In this document: positions 1 to 7,629 of the stretch, piece after piece
Position numbering within the stretch: the stretch's first letter is position 1
How the letters are laid out: the number at the start of each line of letters is the position of its first letter
Assembly (NCBI RefSeq): GCF_018882385.1
Contig: NZ_JACVON010000001.1
Location: forward strand, 1,087,373-1,151,372
DNA: 64,000 nt
Direction: 5' to 3'
Source of the DNA: Polynucleobacter sp. 30F-ANTBAC
Lineage (GTDB): Bacteria; Pseudomonadota; Gammaproteobacteria; Burkholderiales; Burkholderiaceae
Translations under genes and position numbers: made by a program
The notes under the pieces: model-generated
What the model was told of the DNA's origin: nothing
Databases searched by the model: none
Seen by the model: only the letters and a program-made list of their open reading frames with translations

Positions 1-1
1 C

Positions 2-229
2 GGAACCCTTAAGGGTGGTCCTGCGGATAGAGCGGGCATCAAACCAGGAGATGTACTAAAGAGTATTGATGGCAAAAATGTCAACGACATTACGGAATTA
101 CTTCACAAGATTGCACAGATCACGCCAGGCAATAAAGTCAAAGCGATCATCCATCGTAAAAGTAAAGACTTAGAAGTGGAGATCCAAGTTGGCAAGAGGC
201 CAGGGCCTAAGAGTCGAGCAACAAAGTAG
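2..229 (+). CDS. HtrA/Deg-family serine protease, C-terminal PDZ fragment (partial)
   Basis: Only the last 75 residues are in the window; the gene begins upstream of base 1. What is visible is the end of a PDZ domain: GGPADRAGIKPGDVL, the carboxylate-binding-loop region, followed by SIDGKNV and a closing strand of the type IHRKSKDLEVEIQVGKRP. This layout is typical of periplasmic HtrA/DegP/DegQ proteases, which degrade misfolded envelope proteins and end in one or two PDZ domains. The protease domain and catalytic triad are not visible, so DegP, DegQ and AlgW/MucD cannot be told apart. The family is close to certain, the exact subtype is not. Confidence 0.8.
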   Translation, partial: GTLKGGPADRAGIKPGDVLKSIDGKNVNDITELLHKIAQITPGNKVKAIIHRKSKDLEVEIQVGKRPGPKSRATK

Positions 230-249
230 GTTGATTTAAGTTAATCCAT

Positions 250-279
250 AAAAAATGAAGGAGCCAATGGCTCCTTCAT
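250..279 (-). terminator. Rho-independent terminator of ompW
   Basis: A perfect 11-bp inverted repeat (ATGAAGGAGCC, loop AAT, GGCTCCTTCAT) sits between two convergent genes. Read on the minus strand it is followed directly by five T residues, so it fits best as the ompW terminator. On the plus strand the T-run is poor, but the hairpin may also stop the protease transcript. Confidence 0.8.
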
Positions 280-301
280 CTATTTCAGAGCTAAGTTTTA
301 A

Positions 302-925
302 TTAAAACTTATATGTCACACCAACTGAAGTAGCAATTGGACTTAAATCTAATTGTCCTAAAGAAGCGTTTGCTGAATTTAAAACTACATCTGTTTTAAT
401 CTGGATATATTTAACATCTAAATTGATACCCCAGTTTTTAGTCAACATATAGTCAGCACCTACCTGAGCGGCATAACCAAAACTAGACTGTTCCACAGAA
501 ACTAAATTTCCAGCACCTAAATCACGGCTACCAAAGCGTGTGTAATTAATACCTGCACCCACGTAAGGCTTCAACGGTCCAAATTGCGTAAAGTGGTATT
601 GGGCCAATAGTGTTGGCGGAAGTGCTGTTACAGATCCTAGAGTATCTTGACCCGCTCTTACTTCAACACGTTGAGGGTAGCTCAGAACTAATTCAGCAGC
701 GATATTCTTGGTAAAGAAATAAGTAACGTCTACTTCAGGGATTGTTTGGTTTTTCGCGTTAACATCTGCCCCCACTGCATTACTTAATTGAGAATCATTT
801 TTATTATCCCAATTCAAATGAGTGGCACGCGCACGAACCATCCAAGGGTTCTCATCAGCCATTGCATTAAATGACAAAGCAGCCAAAAGACCTAAAGCTA
901 ATTTACTAATTGTTGTTTTTTTCAT
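302..925 (-). CDS. ompW: OmpW-family outer membrane protein
   Basis: OmpW proteins are eight-stranded outer-membrane beta-barrels that form a narrow hydrophobic channel. The chosen start, MKKTTISKLALG, gives a clean signal peptide with a likely cut after FNAMA, and a Shine-Dalgarno sequence AAGGAAGAG lies just before it. An in-frame start 17 codons upstream would bury the signal peptide and is rejected. The mature part shows family features: WMVRARATHLNWDN near the N-terminus, LSYPQ, LLAQYHF, GAGINYTRF, and a terminal aromatic residue (VGVTYKF). It is a single gene with its own terminator. The upstream region carries two FNR-type boxes, matching the oxygen-responsive control known for ompW in enterobacteria. 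Confidence 0.92.
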   Translation of the reverse strand: MKKTTISKLALGLLAALSFNAMADENPWMVRARATHLNWDNKNDSQLSNAVGADVNAKNQTIPEVDVTYFFTKNIAAELVLSYPQRVEVRAGQDTLGSVTALPPTLLAQYHFTQFGPLKPYVGAGINYTRFGSRDLGAGNLVSVEQSSFGYAAQVGADYMLTKNWGINLDVKYIQIKTDVVLNSANASLGQLDLSPIATSVGVTYKF

Positions 926-961
926 TTTCTCTTCCTTATTAAGTAACACTAACAAGGAGAG

Positions 962-1001
962 ATTAAATACATTCAATCAAGGCCAATTTGATACAAGTCA
1001 A
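962..1001 (-). promoter_or_regulatory. ompW promoter with proximal FNR-type box
   Basis: TTGATACAAGTCAA (988-1001) matches the FNR/Anr consensus TTGAYNNNNRTCAA. On the minus strand an AT-rich -10 (TATTTAAT, 969-962) follows, so transcription would start near 955-957 and the box would be centred about 38-40 bp upstream. That is close to the -41.5 class II activator position. The hexamer choice is by eye. Confidence 0.6.
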
Positions 1002-1028
1002 ATCGGCTAGGCTTTAAATTGCTCAGTG

Positions 1029-1052
1029 ATTGATCTATTGATTTAGATCAAT
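1029..1052. promoter_or_regulatory. Distal FNR-type box inside a larger dyad
   Basis: TTGATTTAGATCAA (1038-1051) is a perfect match to the FNR consensus TTGATNNNNATCAA. It is embedded in a 9-bp perfect inverted repeat, ATTGATCTA / TAGATCAAT, with a 6-base gap. Its centre lies 50 bp upstream of the proximal box, about five helical turns, so both sites could face the same side of the DNA. Confidence 0.55.
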
Positions 1053-1070
1053 AAAAGGCTTATTGGTGTT

Positions 1071-1805
1071 TTAATGCGCCAAAATCTTAGATAAGAAATC
1101 TTTCGCTCTTGGGCTTCTATCTTCTGGCTTGTTAAAGAAATCATCCCTAGCGCAATCTTCAACAATTTTGCCTTGATCCATAAAAATAACGCGATGACTC
1201 ACTTTGCGTGCAAAACCCATTTCGTGAGTGACGCACATCATGGTCATGCCTTCTTGGGCTAGCTTAACCATGACATCCAAAACCTCTCCCACCATTTCTG
1301 GATCCAAGGCTGAAGTCGGCTCATCAAATAGCATCACGATCGGGTCCATACTTAATGCTCTTGCAATAGCCACACGCTGCTGCTGACCACCGGATAACTG
1401 ACCTGGAAATTTATCTTTATGCGCTGAAAGACCAACGCGCTCTAAATACTTGAGGCCATGGGCAATCGCTTCTTCTTTACTGCGGCCCAAAACCTTGATC
1501 TGAGCCAAGGTTAAGTTTTCAGTAACAGATAAGTGAGGAAATAACTCAAAGTGTTGGAAAACCATCCCCACGCGTGAGCGTAGTTTGGGTAAATTGGTTT
1601 TAGGATCGTGAACAGCAATACCATCTACTGTAATTTGACCTTGCTGAAATGGCTCTAAGGCATTGATGGTTTTAATCAAGGTTGATTTGCCAGAACCTGA
1701 TGGTCCACAAACCACCACCACCTCACCTTTTTTGATATCGGTGGTGCAGTCTGTGAGAACTTGGAAATTACCATACCACTTGGAGACGTTTTTCATTTCA
1801 ATCAT
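1071..1805 (-). CDS. gltL: Glutamate/aspartate ABC transporter, ATP-binding protein
   Basis: This is the ATPase of a polar amino acid importer (HisP/GlnQ/GltL type), a cytoplasmic subunit that powers uptake. The Walker A motif GPSGSGKST is at residues 34-42, the ABC signature LSGGQQQR at 137-144, the Walker B VMLFDEP at 157-163 and the switch histidine in CVTHEMGF near 194. The length of 244 residues is normal. It is the last gene of gltI-gltJ-gltK-gltL, with about 40 bp to gltK. The two permeases and the periplasmic binding protein in the same order as E. coli gltIJKL support the acidic amino acid assignment; the substrate is inferred from that similarity. Confidence 0.93.
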   Translation of the reverse strand: MIEMKNVSKWYGNFQVLTDCTTDIKKGEVVVVCGPSGSGKSTLIKTINALEPFQQGQITVDGIAVHDPKTNLPKLRSRVGMVFQHFELFPHLSVTENLTLAQIKVLGRSKEEAIAHGLKYLERVGLSAHKDKFPGQLSGGQQQRVAIARALSMDPIVMLFDEPTSALDPEMVGEVLDVMVKLAQEGMTMMCVTHEMGFARKVSHRVIFMDQGKIVEDCARDDFFNKPEDRSPRAKDFLSKILAH

Positions 1806-1846
1806 GGTGATCTCTTATATATTTATTTTGTATTGTATTTTTGCTA

Positions 1847-2512
1847 TTAACGAATAATCGCGACACGTTGCTGCAATACTCTGACCAACTTAGATAAGCT
1901 AAAGCAAATCAAGAAATAGATTACTGCCGCTGCTAAATAAGTCTCAATCGGACGACCAAAGTTTTTACCTGCCACCTCAAAACCTTTGAGCATGTCATAT
2001 GCACCGATGGCATAAACCAAGGATGTATCTTGGAACAAGATAATGGTTTGAGTGAGCAGCACAGGAATCATGTTGCGGAAAGCTTGAGGCAATATGATTA
2101 AACGCATATTTTGCGAATAAGTCATACCCATTGCTTGGCCTGCATGAACTTGACCTCTTGATATTGACTGAATGCCTGAGCGCATGATCTCGCAAAAGAA
2201 GGCTGCTTCAAATGCAATAAACGTAATAATCGCTGAAGCTTCGGCGCCAATTGGTCGACCCAAAATTGTTGGCATCAATAGGAAGAACCATAGGATCACC
2301 ATGACCAAGGGGATCGAGCGCATCATGTTCACGTAAGCTGCAGCAGGAATAGCTAAAAATGGTTTACCTGATAAACGCATCAGCGCTAAAAGCGTGCCAA
2401 AGAAAATGCCGCCGACTGTAGCAATAACAGTTAGCTGAACACTAAAAATAAAACCGCTAAGAACGTAACTACTAATCAGTTCCCAGCTATAAAAAGAAAG
2501 ATCGATATTCAT
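1847..2512 (-). CDS. gltK: Glutamate/aspartate ABC transporter, permease GltK
   Basis: Inner-membrane permease of the HisMQ family, 221 residues. It has several hydrophobic segments (for example FSVQLTVIATVGGIFFGTLLAL near residues 22-43) and the EAA cytoplasmic loop that contacts the ATPase, here SRGQVHAGQAMGMTYSQ followed by LPQAFRNMIPVL. The start is supported by AAGGAAGATG upstream. It would pair with GltJ to form the transmembrane channel. Sequence near residues 165-175, FQDTSLVYAIG, is characteristic of this family. Confidence 0.92.
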   Translation of the reverse strand: MNIDLSFYSWELISSYVLSGFIFSVQLTVIATVGGIFFGTLLALMRLSGKPFLAIPAAAYVNMMRSIPLVMVILWFFLLMPTILGRPIGAEASAIITFIAFEAAFFCEIMRSGIQSISRGQVHAGQAMGMTYSQNMRLIILPQAFRNMIPVLLTQTIILFQDTSLVYAIGAYDMLKGFEVAGKNFGRPIETYLAAAVIYFLICFSLSKLVRVLQQRVAIIR

Positions 2513-2527
2513 AGGCTCATCTTCCTT

Positions 2528-3295
2528 TTAGTGTCCGCCGCTACTGGCGGTCACGATAAAGCCTGGAACTCTTGTCTTTGACTCAATCAAAGCCATGACA
2601 CGGTTCACCGTAAGTGCTGACACAACGTAGAGTGCTGTCACACCCAAATAAATTTCAATACCTCGAGAGGTCTCTTCTTGCGCTTGCATCGCAAATAGCG
2701 TGAGCTCGGCAACAGAAACAGCAAATGCTACAGAAGAGTTTTTAATGATATTCATCGACTCTGACGTCAATGGCGGAATCACAATCCGCAATGCCATCGG
2801 CAAAATCACATAACGATACGATTGCACTGTACTCAAACCCATGGCCATGGCAGCAAAACGCTGCCCTCGTGGCAAAGCCCCAATACCGGCTCTGACCTGT
2901 TCAGCAATACGAGATGAGGTAAAGAAGCCCAAAGCAAGGCTAACCAAGATAAATGAAGAGAAGCCTTTCATCACCGGGAAAAATGCTGGCAAGACGTGGT
3001 ACCAAAGAAACACCTGGACCAGTACAGGAATGTTTCTGAATAACTCTACCCATGCGTTGCCAAGAGTGGCCAAAGCGCGAGTTAATAAAGTGTCTGGCGG
3101 CAAGGTTCGGAGGGTGCCCATCAGGATACCTAGAACCATCGCAACAACTAAACCTAAAGCTGAAACCGAAATGGTCCAACCCCAAGCTGACAACATCCAA
3201 TCTAGATAAGTGATTTCTCCACCTGTACCAAAACATACAGGGGAGAAATCTTCTTCTAAAGTGCTTTTACAAAATACTTCCCAATTCCAAGACAT
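2528..3295 (-). CDS. gltJ: Glutamate/aspartate ABC transporter, permease GltJ
   Basis: The partner permease, 255 residues. An N-terminal periplasmic stretch (MSWNWEVFCKSTLEEDF) precedes the first membrane segment, as in other GltJ proteins. The EAA loop reads LPRGQRFAAMAMGLSTVQ followed by LPMALRIVIPPL, and IIKNSSVAFAVSVAELT is a family-typical segment. It is separated from gltK by 15 bp and from gltI by about 65 bp of T/A-rich sequence, compatible with a single transcript from upstream of gltI. Confidence 0.92.
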   Translation of the reverse strand: MSWNWEVFCKSTLEEDFSPVCFGTGGEITYLDWMLSAWGWTISVSALGLVVAMVLGILMGTLRTLPPDTLLTRALATLGNAWVELFRNIPVLVQVFLWYHVLPAFFPVMKGFSSFILVSLALGFFTSSRIAEQVRAGIGALPRGQRFAAMAMGLSTVQSYRYVILPMALRIVIPPLTSESMNIIKNSSVAFAVSVAELTLFAMQAQEETSRGIEIYLGVTALYVVSALTVNRVMALIESKTRVPGFIVTASSGGH

Positions 3296-3360
3296 CTAAT
3301 AATTTTCTTTCATACGACTTAGTTAGGGAATTATTTCACTTTTTATTACTTTTACTACTT

Positions 3361-4257
3361 TTATTTCTTTGCGTACTCTTCAGCAGGCTTGTCATTTGGA
3401 TTAGCCCAAGCTTCTTTAGTACTTGCAGACAACGCTAAACCAACTTTGTTACCTTTTGGTGGAATTGGTTGTAAGAACCACTTATCCCACAACTTAGCTA
3501 AAGTACCGTCTTTCATCATCTTCTTGATGCTGTCATCAACAGATTTCTTGAAAGCTGGGTCATCTTTACGGATCATGATGGCGATTGGCTCAACTGCAAT
3601 CACTTCACCAACAATCTTGAAATCTGCTGGGTTTTTAGCGTTAGCAATGTTACCGGCCAAAATAGAACCGTCCATCACAAATGCATCAGCACGGCCAGAC
3701 TCTAACAACAAGAAGCTGTCAGCGTGATCTTTACCAAATACTTCTTCAAAGTTCACATTGTTAGCACGCTCGTGCTTACGTAGCAACTGAACAGATGTTG
3801 TACCTGTTGTTGTAGCAACTTTCTTACCAGCTAACTGAGCCAAAGAAGTAATGCCAGAGTTAGCTTTAGTAGCAATACGTACTTCTTCAACATATGTTGT
3901 TACCGCAAATGCCACGTCTTTTTGACGAGTAGCATTGTTTGTTGTTGAGCCACACTCGATATCCACTGTGCCGTTAACAACCAATGGCAAACGGTTTTGT
4001 GACGTTACAGCTTGATACTTGATATCAAGCTTGTTTAACTTTAATTGCTTTTGAACATCGCCCAACACACGTTGGCAGATCTCTACATGGTAACCAGCGT
4101 ACTTGCCGTCACCTACTGTGTATGACAAAGCGCCTGAAGACTCACGCACACCCATTGTTACAGCACTTGATGACTTAATCTTAGCCAATGTATCTGCTTG
4201 TGCAGAGGCAATTACACCCAAACCTAGCAATGCTGCTACTAATAAATTCTTTTTCAT
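3361..4257 (-). CDS. gltI: Glutamate/aspartate-binding periplasmic protein
   Basis: The periplasmic solute-binding subunit (SBP_bac_3 family), which delivers the amino acid to GltJK. The start MKKNLLVAALLGLGVIASAQA gives a standard signal peptide cut after AQA; AAGGAGTATTC precedes this ATG. A 13-residue upstream extension in frame is rejected. Family features are the ribose-like fold start TLAKIKSSSAVTMGVRESSGALSY, the segment VDIECGSTTNN, and the lobe-two block LAGKKVATTTGTTSVQLL. The lysine/glutamate-rich C-terminus KPAEEYAKK is usual for the family. It is the first gene of the gltIJKL operon. Confidence 0.93.
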   Translation of the reverse strand: MKKNLLVAALLGLGVIASAQADTLAKIKSSSAVTMGVRESSGALSYTVGDGKYAGYHVEICQRVLGDVQKQLKLNKLDIKYQAVTSQNRLPLVVNGTVDIECGSTTNNATRQKDVAFAVTTYVEEVRIATKANSGITSLAQLAGKKVATTTGTTSVQLLRKHERANNVNFEEVFGKDHADSFLLLESGRADAFVMDGSILAGNIANAKNPADFKIVGEVIAVEPIAIMIRKDDPAFKKSVDDSIKKMMKDGTLAKLWDKWFLQPIPPKGNKVGLALSASTKEAWANPNDKPAEEYAKK

Positions 4258-4444
4258 GAATACTCCTTCATTGTTATTAAAAACCCAGCAAAACACCCTT
4301 AATCAGGCAGAAAGCTAGATTTATCCTTTTTAGCAGATTTCAGGTAATAAAAGTAGATGGGTATGCCCTAGATTGGGGAAAAAGCCACGACCCTAATCAA
4401 ATACTGAATAAATAAAGAAAAAGATAAAAGTAAAATCGCAAATG

Positions 4445-4471
4445 AAAAAACCCACTCCGAAGAGTGGGTTT
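4445..4471 (-). terminator. Rho-independent terminator of the porin gene
   Basis: A perfect 10-bp stem, AAACCCACTC / GAGTGGGTTT, closes a four-base loop that reads TTCG on the minus strand, an extra-stable tetraloop. A run of T follows on the minus strand. It lies about 40 bp after the porin stop codon and separates the porin from gltI. Confidence 0.9.
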
Positions 4472-4510
4472 CAACACTATCTATTTAAAACTGGCTAGGC
4501 CAGCGTTAAA

Positions 4511-5659
4511 TTAGAATGAGTGACGTACACCAATCATAGTTACATCTGACTCACCAGTTGTAGCTTGCTTGTACTCTGTCTTACCGTATAGAGCGTAAGC
4601 AGTAGTACGGCCGCTTAGAGCGTAACGAACTTGAGCTTGGTAACCAGTTACATCAGTTGTTGCACCAGCTGCAGTTGTCATTTCGCCATCACCAACAGAT
4701 GCTAACAATGTTGTTTTACCCATTGTGTATGTAGCACCGATGTCATAGCCTTTGTTTTCAGCTTCTGCTGTTGTAACAGTAGCTTTGTACTTAACTGTGT
4801 TGTACAAACCGAACACTTTGAAACCGCCCATTGTGTAAGTTGCACCAAACTGGTCAAGTTTTGTCTCTGATTTAGAAGCTGCAACAGCTGCTGAACCCAA
4901 TGAACCACCAACTGCTGTTGATGTATTTGCGACTGCAGCTACAGCTTCAACTTCTGTATCTAAATCAGAACGTGTGTAAGCAGCTGTGAAGCCGTTACCA
5001 GCATATGCCAACTGGAATGCAGTACCACTTGATGATGTCTCACCAGCTTTAGCAGCAGCGTCTGAGTCAACTGACTTAGCAACTAACTGAGCTGAAAGAG
5101 TTACACCACCAAAGCTTGGAGAAACATAAGTAGCTTGGTTTGAAGCACGGTCAACAATACCGTTAGTCTTTGTTGCAGTTGCATCAGCCAAAGCCTTACC
5201 ACGAGTTACTTCAAATGCAACAGCACCTTGCTCAAATGAAGCACCACCACCGAAAGCTGAGAAGCCATCGTTATGGTTCTTACCTAGTGTGTTACCACGA
5301 CCGAAATTCAAAGAACCAACACTCTTAGAAGCCAATGAAACTAAAGCTTGACGTGTTGAGTGAGCAGTTGTTGCGTTTTCTGCTGTAATTCCTAACTCGT
5401 AAACGAAACCAGCTGTCAAGCCACCACCTAGGTCTTCAGTACCCTTGAAACCTAAACGTGAAGATGACAAACCAGAACCAGCGTTGATACCTTTTGTATC
5501 TGTTGTTGCACCAACTGCTGCACCAGCAGCTGAAGCAGCTGTTGTTGAAAGATCAGAGTAACCGATATCCAAGATACCGTAAGCAGTTACTGATGACTGA
5601 GCTTGTGCTGTACCAGCTACCATTGCTAATGCTGCTGTTGCGATTAATAATTTTTTCAT
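4511..5659 (-). CDS. Gram-negative trimeric porin
   Basis: A 16-strand general porin of the Burkholderiales OmpC/Omp32 type (porin_4 family), allowing passive diffusion of small solutes. It has 382 residues: signal peptide MKKLLIATAALAMVAGTAQA, then mature QSSVTAYGILDIGYSD, a classic first strand. GFKGTEDLGGGLTAGFVYE and GRGNTLGKNHND are conserved early strands, and the chain ends in the porin signature VRHSF with terminal phenylalanine. The sequence is rich in Ala, Thr and Gly and has repetitive surface loops. A Shine-Dalgarno GGAG lies 8 bases before the start. The upstream region also contains a short leader ORF overlapping this start codon, described separately. Confidence 0.93.
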   Translation of the reverse strand: MKKLLIATAALAMVAGTAQAQSSVTAYGILDIGYSDLSTTAASAAGAAVGATTDTKGINAGSGLSSSRLGFKGTEDLGGGLTAGFVYELGITAENATTAHSTRQALVSLASKSVGSLNFGRGNTLGKNHNDGFSAFGGGASFEQGAVAFEVTRGKALADATATKTNGIVDRASNQATYVSPSFGGVTLSAQLVAKSVDSDAAAKAGETSSSGTAFQLAYAGNGFTAAYTRSDLDTEVEAVAAVANTSTAVGGSLGSAAVAASKSETKLDQFGATYTMGGFKVFGLYNTVKYKATVTTAEAENKGYDIGATYTMGKTTLLASVGDGEMTTAAGATTDVTGYQAQVRYALSGRTTAYALYGKTEYKQATTGESDVTMIGVRHSF

Positions 5660-5718
5660 TCGTAAATCTCCAAATAATGTGAAATAAACGTACCTAGTTC
5701 TTCTAGGGACCTAGGCAT
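5656..5718 (-). CDS. Possible 20-residue leader peptide of the porin gene
   Basis: A short reading frame encodes MPRSLEELGTFISHYLEIYE and stops with TGA. That stop overlaps the porin ATG as ATGA, the arrangement seen in translational coupling. An exact AAGGAG lies 4 bases before its ATG. The first codons include AGG and two CTA, all usually rare, within a CCTAG-rich hairpin. No homologue is known to me. The frame could be chance, since the porin has its own Shine-Dalgarno sequence, GGAG, inside this leader. Confidence is therefore low, but the geometry is striking. Confidence 0.35.
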   Translation of the reverse strand: MPRSLEELGTFISHYLEIYE

Positions 5719-5820
5719 ATTGCTCCTTGTGTATGGCACTTATTAAGTGCTTGTGGGTCTACACCCCTTTAGTTCTGTCGATTTTTAGAAGTTTTAGAAC
5801 TAGTGTTGCATCTGCGCAAC
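5693..5820. promoter_or_regulatory. Porin / Sel1 divergent control region with three dyads
   Basis: The space between the porin and the divergent Sel1-repeat gene holds three inverted repeats. CCTAG-TTCTT-CTAGG is at 5693-5707, with a third CCTAG at 5710. GCACTTA-T-TAAGTGC is at 5736-5750. GTTGC-N6-GCAAC is at 5805-5820. The first would lie in the porin mRNA leader as a hairpin; the other two could be protein-binding sites. No convincing -35/-10 pair was found by eye. Confidence 0.4.
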
Positions 5821-5903
5821 AAACTAAATTCTTTTACCTGTATTTCAAGGGAAATTAGGTGTTAAATACATATTAACCCTAATAAATATGGTGGATTTGT
5901 CAT

Positions 5904-7610
5904 ATGGCAAGTAGAGATTTCCTGAAAATTATGAAAGCAGCCCGATCAGGTGATGCTTTTGCGCAACAGAAATTAGGTGAAATTTACCTACTTGGAAGCG
6001 ATGGAGTGCCTAAAAACACCCAAAATGCTTTGTTATGGCTTGAGAAAGCTTCCCTAAGTATCGGATTTATTGAAGATATTTCTAAATTATTGGCGGATCA
6101 TCTCGATCTATCAGCCAGCCTCTCGCCAGAGCATGCGCCCTTTGCTTGGAAGTGCCTATTACATGCTTCACATGCCGGTCATAGTCGCGCTAGATGGCTG
6201 GTTGCCCAGGTGGTGGCGCACTTTAGCTTGAGTAAACAACGCATTTCTTCAAACCCCATCACTGCCATGGCATTTGCACAGATGACCGATAAGCATTGGG
6301 CGGATGCTGGCGGCATGGAAAGTTTTAAAGTCCATGCCCAACGCTATCTTGAAGAACTAGCCGATCTATCTTCATTTGAAGACCAAAGTGCTGCACAGAT
6401 AGTACTGTCGCATTGTTTGCAAGATGGGCGCTTGGGGGTTCTAGATGTAGCTCGGTCTAAAAAGATCATGATTGGTTTAGCGATACAAGCAAATAGCGTT
6501 GGCTTATCCAGCCTCACCTCTTTTGCCAATAACATCGATGCGGATTTAGTACCGGCTCTTAAAGTGCATTTGCCGCAATTATTAACATCCAAGAAACCTC
6601 TTGCTGAGCATACCTTGCTGTATTGGGCTGCATGGCAACACCTTGGCGATACGGATGCTTTAGAAATTGCTGCAGAGTTAGCCTACACCCCCGCTCAATT
6701 GGCATTGGGTCTTCGCTTAGCTAAACTAAATCTAAAAGACGTGGCAACTGTTGTAGCTGCTGACACTGATACTCGATCTACTCAGCCTGATGAACTCTCT
6801 AGCTCTGACTCTTCAGGAGCCTCTACTCCTGATGCGTTATCAAGTGGTAATGCACGACTTAAGCGAGCGGTTTATTGGTTAAAGCAAGCAGCCAATAAAG
6901 GTGAACGCGATGCATGGTATGCCTTGGGGCTTATTAATCGTATGCCGCAATACTCCGGCTACAGTGCGGAAGATAGTGATCAATACTTTGATAAAGCAGC
7001 AGACTTAGGTCATCCAGATGCCCAGTATCGTAAAGGTGCCGCCCTATGGCGCAAGCGCAGCCAGATTGATGAAGACATTGAGGGGATGCAAGCTTCGTAT
7101 TGGATTTGGCATGCAGCACAACAAGGTGTTGTTGCTGCACAAGAACTGCTATCTAAAGTGATGATCAGTTGCCCTCATGCGGATAAGAATCGTTGGAGCA
7201 GCATCGCACTGGCAAGCAACAAAGCCCTATCTGAAGGTACGCATCGTTTTACAGGCGATATGTTATTAATCTGTCATCGGGTGATCGTTGCAAATCAACT
7301 CAATCTATCCAAAGCCGAACTTCTTTTAACGGATATCGCTAGCGTTCAACATGAACATGGTGCCGTCATTGATATCAGAGCACATCTACCGCGCTCCGTA
7401 CCTAAACTCATCCTGATTGAAACCCTAGAACAGCGCAAAGCATTGATGATGGCAAGCAAAGCATTTGCAAATGTCTTTAGCAATCACATCATTGATGAGG
7501 GCAATTTAAGGCAGCGTCGCTATCGCTTAGAAAAACTCATGCAGACACTCGATGTATCGATGGAGGAGTTAGATGATCAAGACGATGATGCCGAGGACTT
7601 GAAGACTTAG
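5904..7610 (+). CDS. Sel1-repeat protein of unknown function
   Basis: A 568-residue protein without signal peptide or membrane segment, so probably cytoplasmic. It contains Sel1/TPR-like helical repeats, which usually mediate protein-protein contacts. One is near residues 15-50 (QQKLGEIYLLG, then NALLWLEKAS). A set of repeats lies around 320-415: AVYWLKQAANKG, YALGLINRM, YFDKAADLGHPDAQYRKGAAL and ASYWIWHAAQQGVVAAQELL. A Ser/Thr/Asp-rich linker (about 289-312) separates the two halves, and the tail is very acidic (DDQDDDAED). It is divergent from the porin and convergent with tatC. The true partner is unknown. The Shine-Dalgarno sequence before the start is weak. Confidence 0.75.
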   Translation: MASRDFLKIMKAARSGDAFAQQKLGEIYLLGSDGVPKNTQNALLWLEKASLSIGFIEDISKLLADHLDLSASLSPEHAPFAWKCLLHASHAGHSRARWLVAQVVAHFSLSKQRISSNPITAMAFAQMTDKHWADAGGMESFKVHAQRYLEELADLSSFEDQSAAQIVLSHCLQDGRLGVLDVARSKKIMIGLAIQANSVGLSSLTSFANNIDADLVPALKVHLPQLLTSKKPLAEHTLLYWAAWQHLGDTDALEIAAELAYTPAQLALGLRLAKLNLKDVATVVAADTDTRSTQPDELSSSDSSGASTPDALSSGNARLKRAVYWLKQAANKGERDAWYALGLINRMPQYSGYSAEDSDQYFDKAADLGHPDAQYRKGAALWRKRSQIDEDIEGMQASYWIWHAAQQGVVAAQELLSKVMISCPHADKNRWSSIALASNKALSEGTHRFTGDMLLICHRVIVANQLNLSKAELLLTDIASVQHEHGAVIDIRAHLPRSVPKLILIETLEQRKALMMASKAFANVFSNHIIDEGNLRQRRYRLEKLMQTLDVSMEELDDQDDDAEDLKT

Positions 7611-7629
7611 TTAGCTAACTAGTCAACAA

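Noticed and set aside
926..976. 17-residue upstream extension of ompW
   Set aside because: It would hide the signal peptide and overlaps the predicted transcription start; a good Shine-Dalgarno sequence supports the later ATG.
4255..4272. Mini-ORF MKEYS overlapping the gltI start codon
   Set aside because: It is simply the gltI Shine-Dalgarno AAGGAG preceded by AT; five codons, no own ribosome-binding site, so most likely chance.
7608..7621. 14-bp palindrome TAGTTAGCTAACTA between the Sel1 gene and tatC
   Set aside because: No loop and no T-run, so not a terminator; no regulatory reason at a convergent 3' junction.
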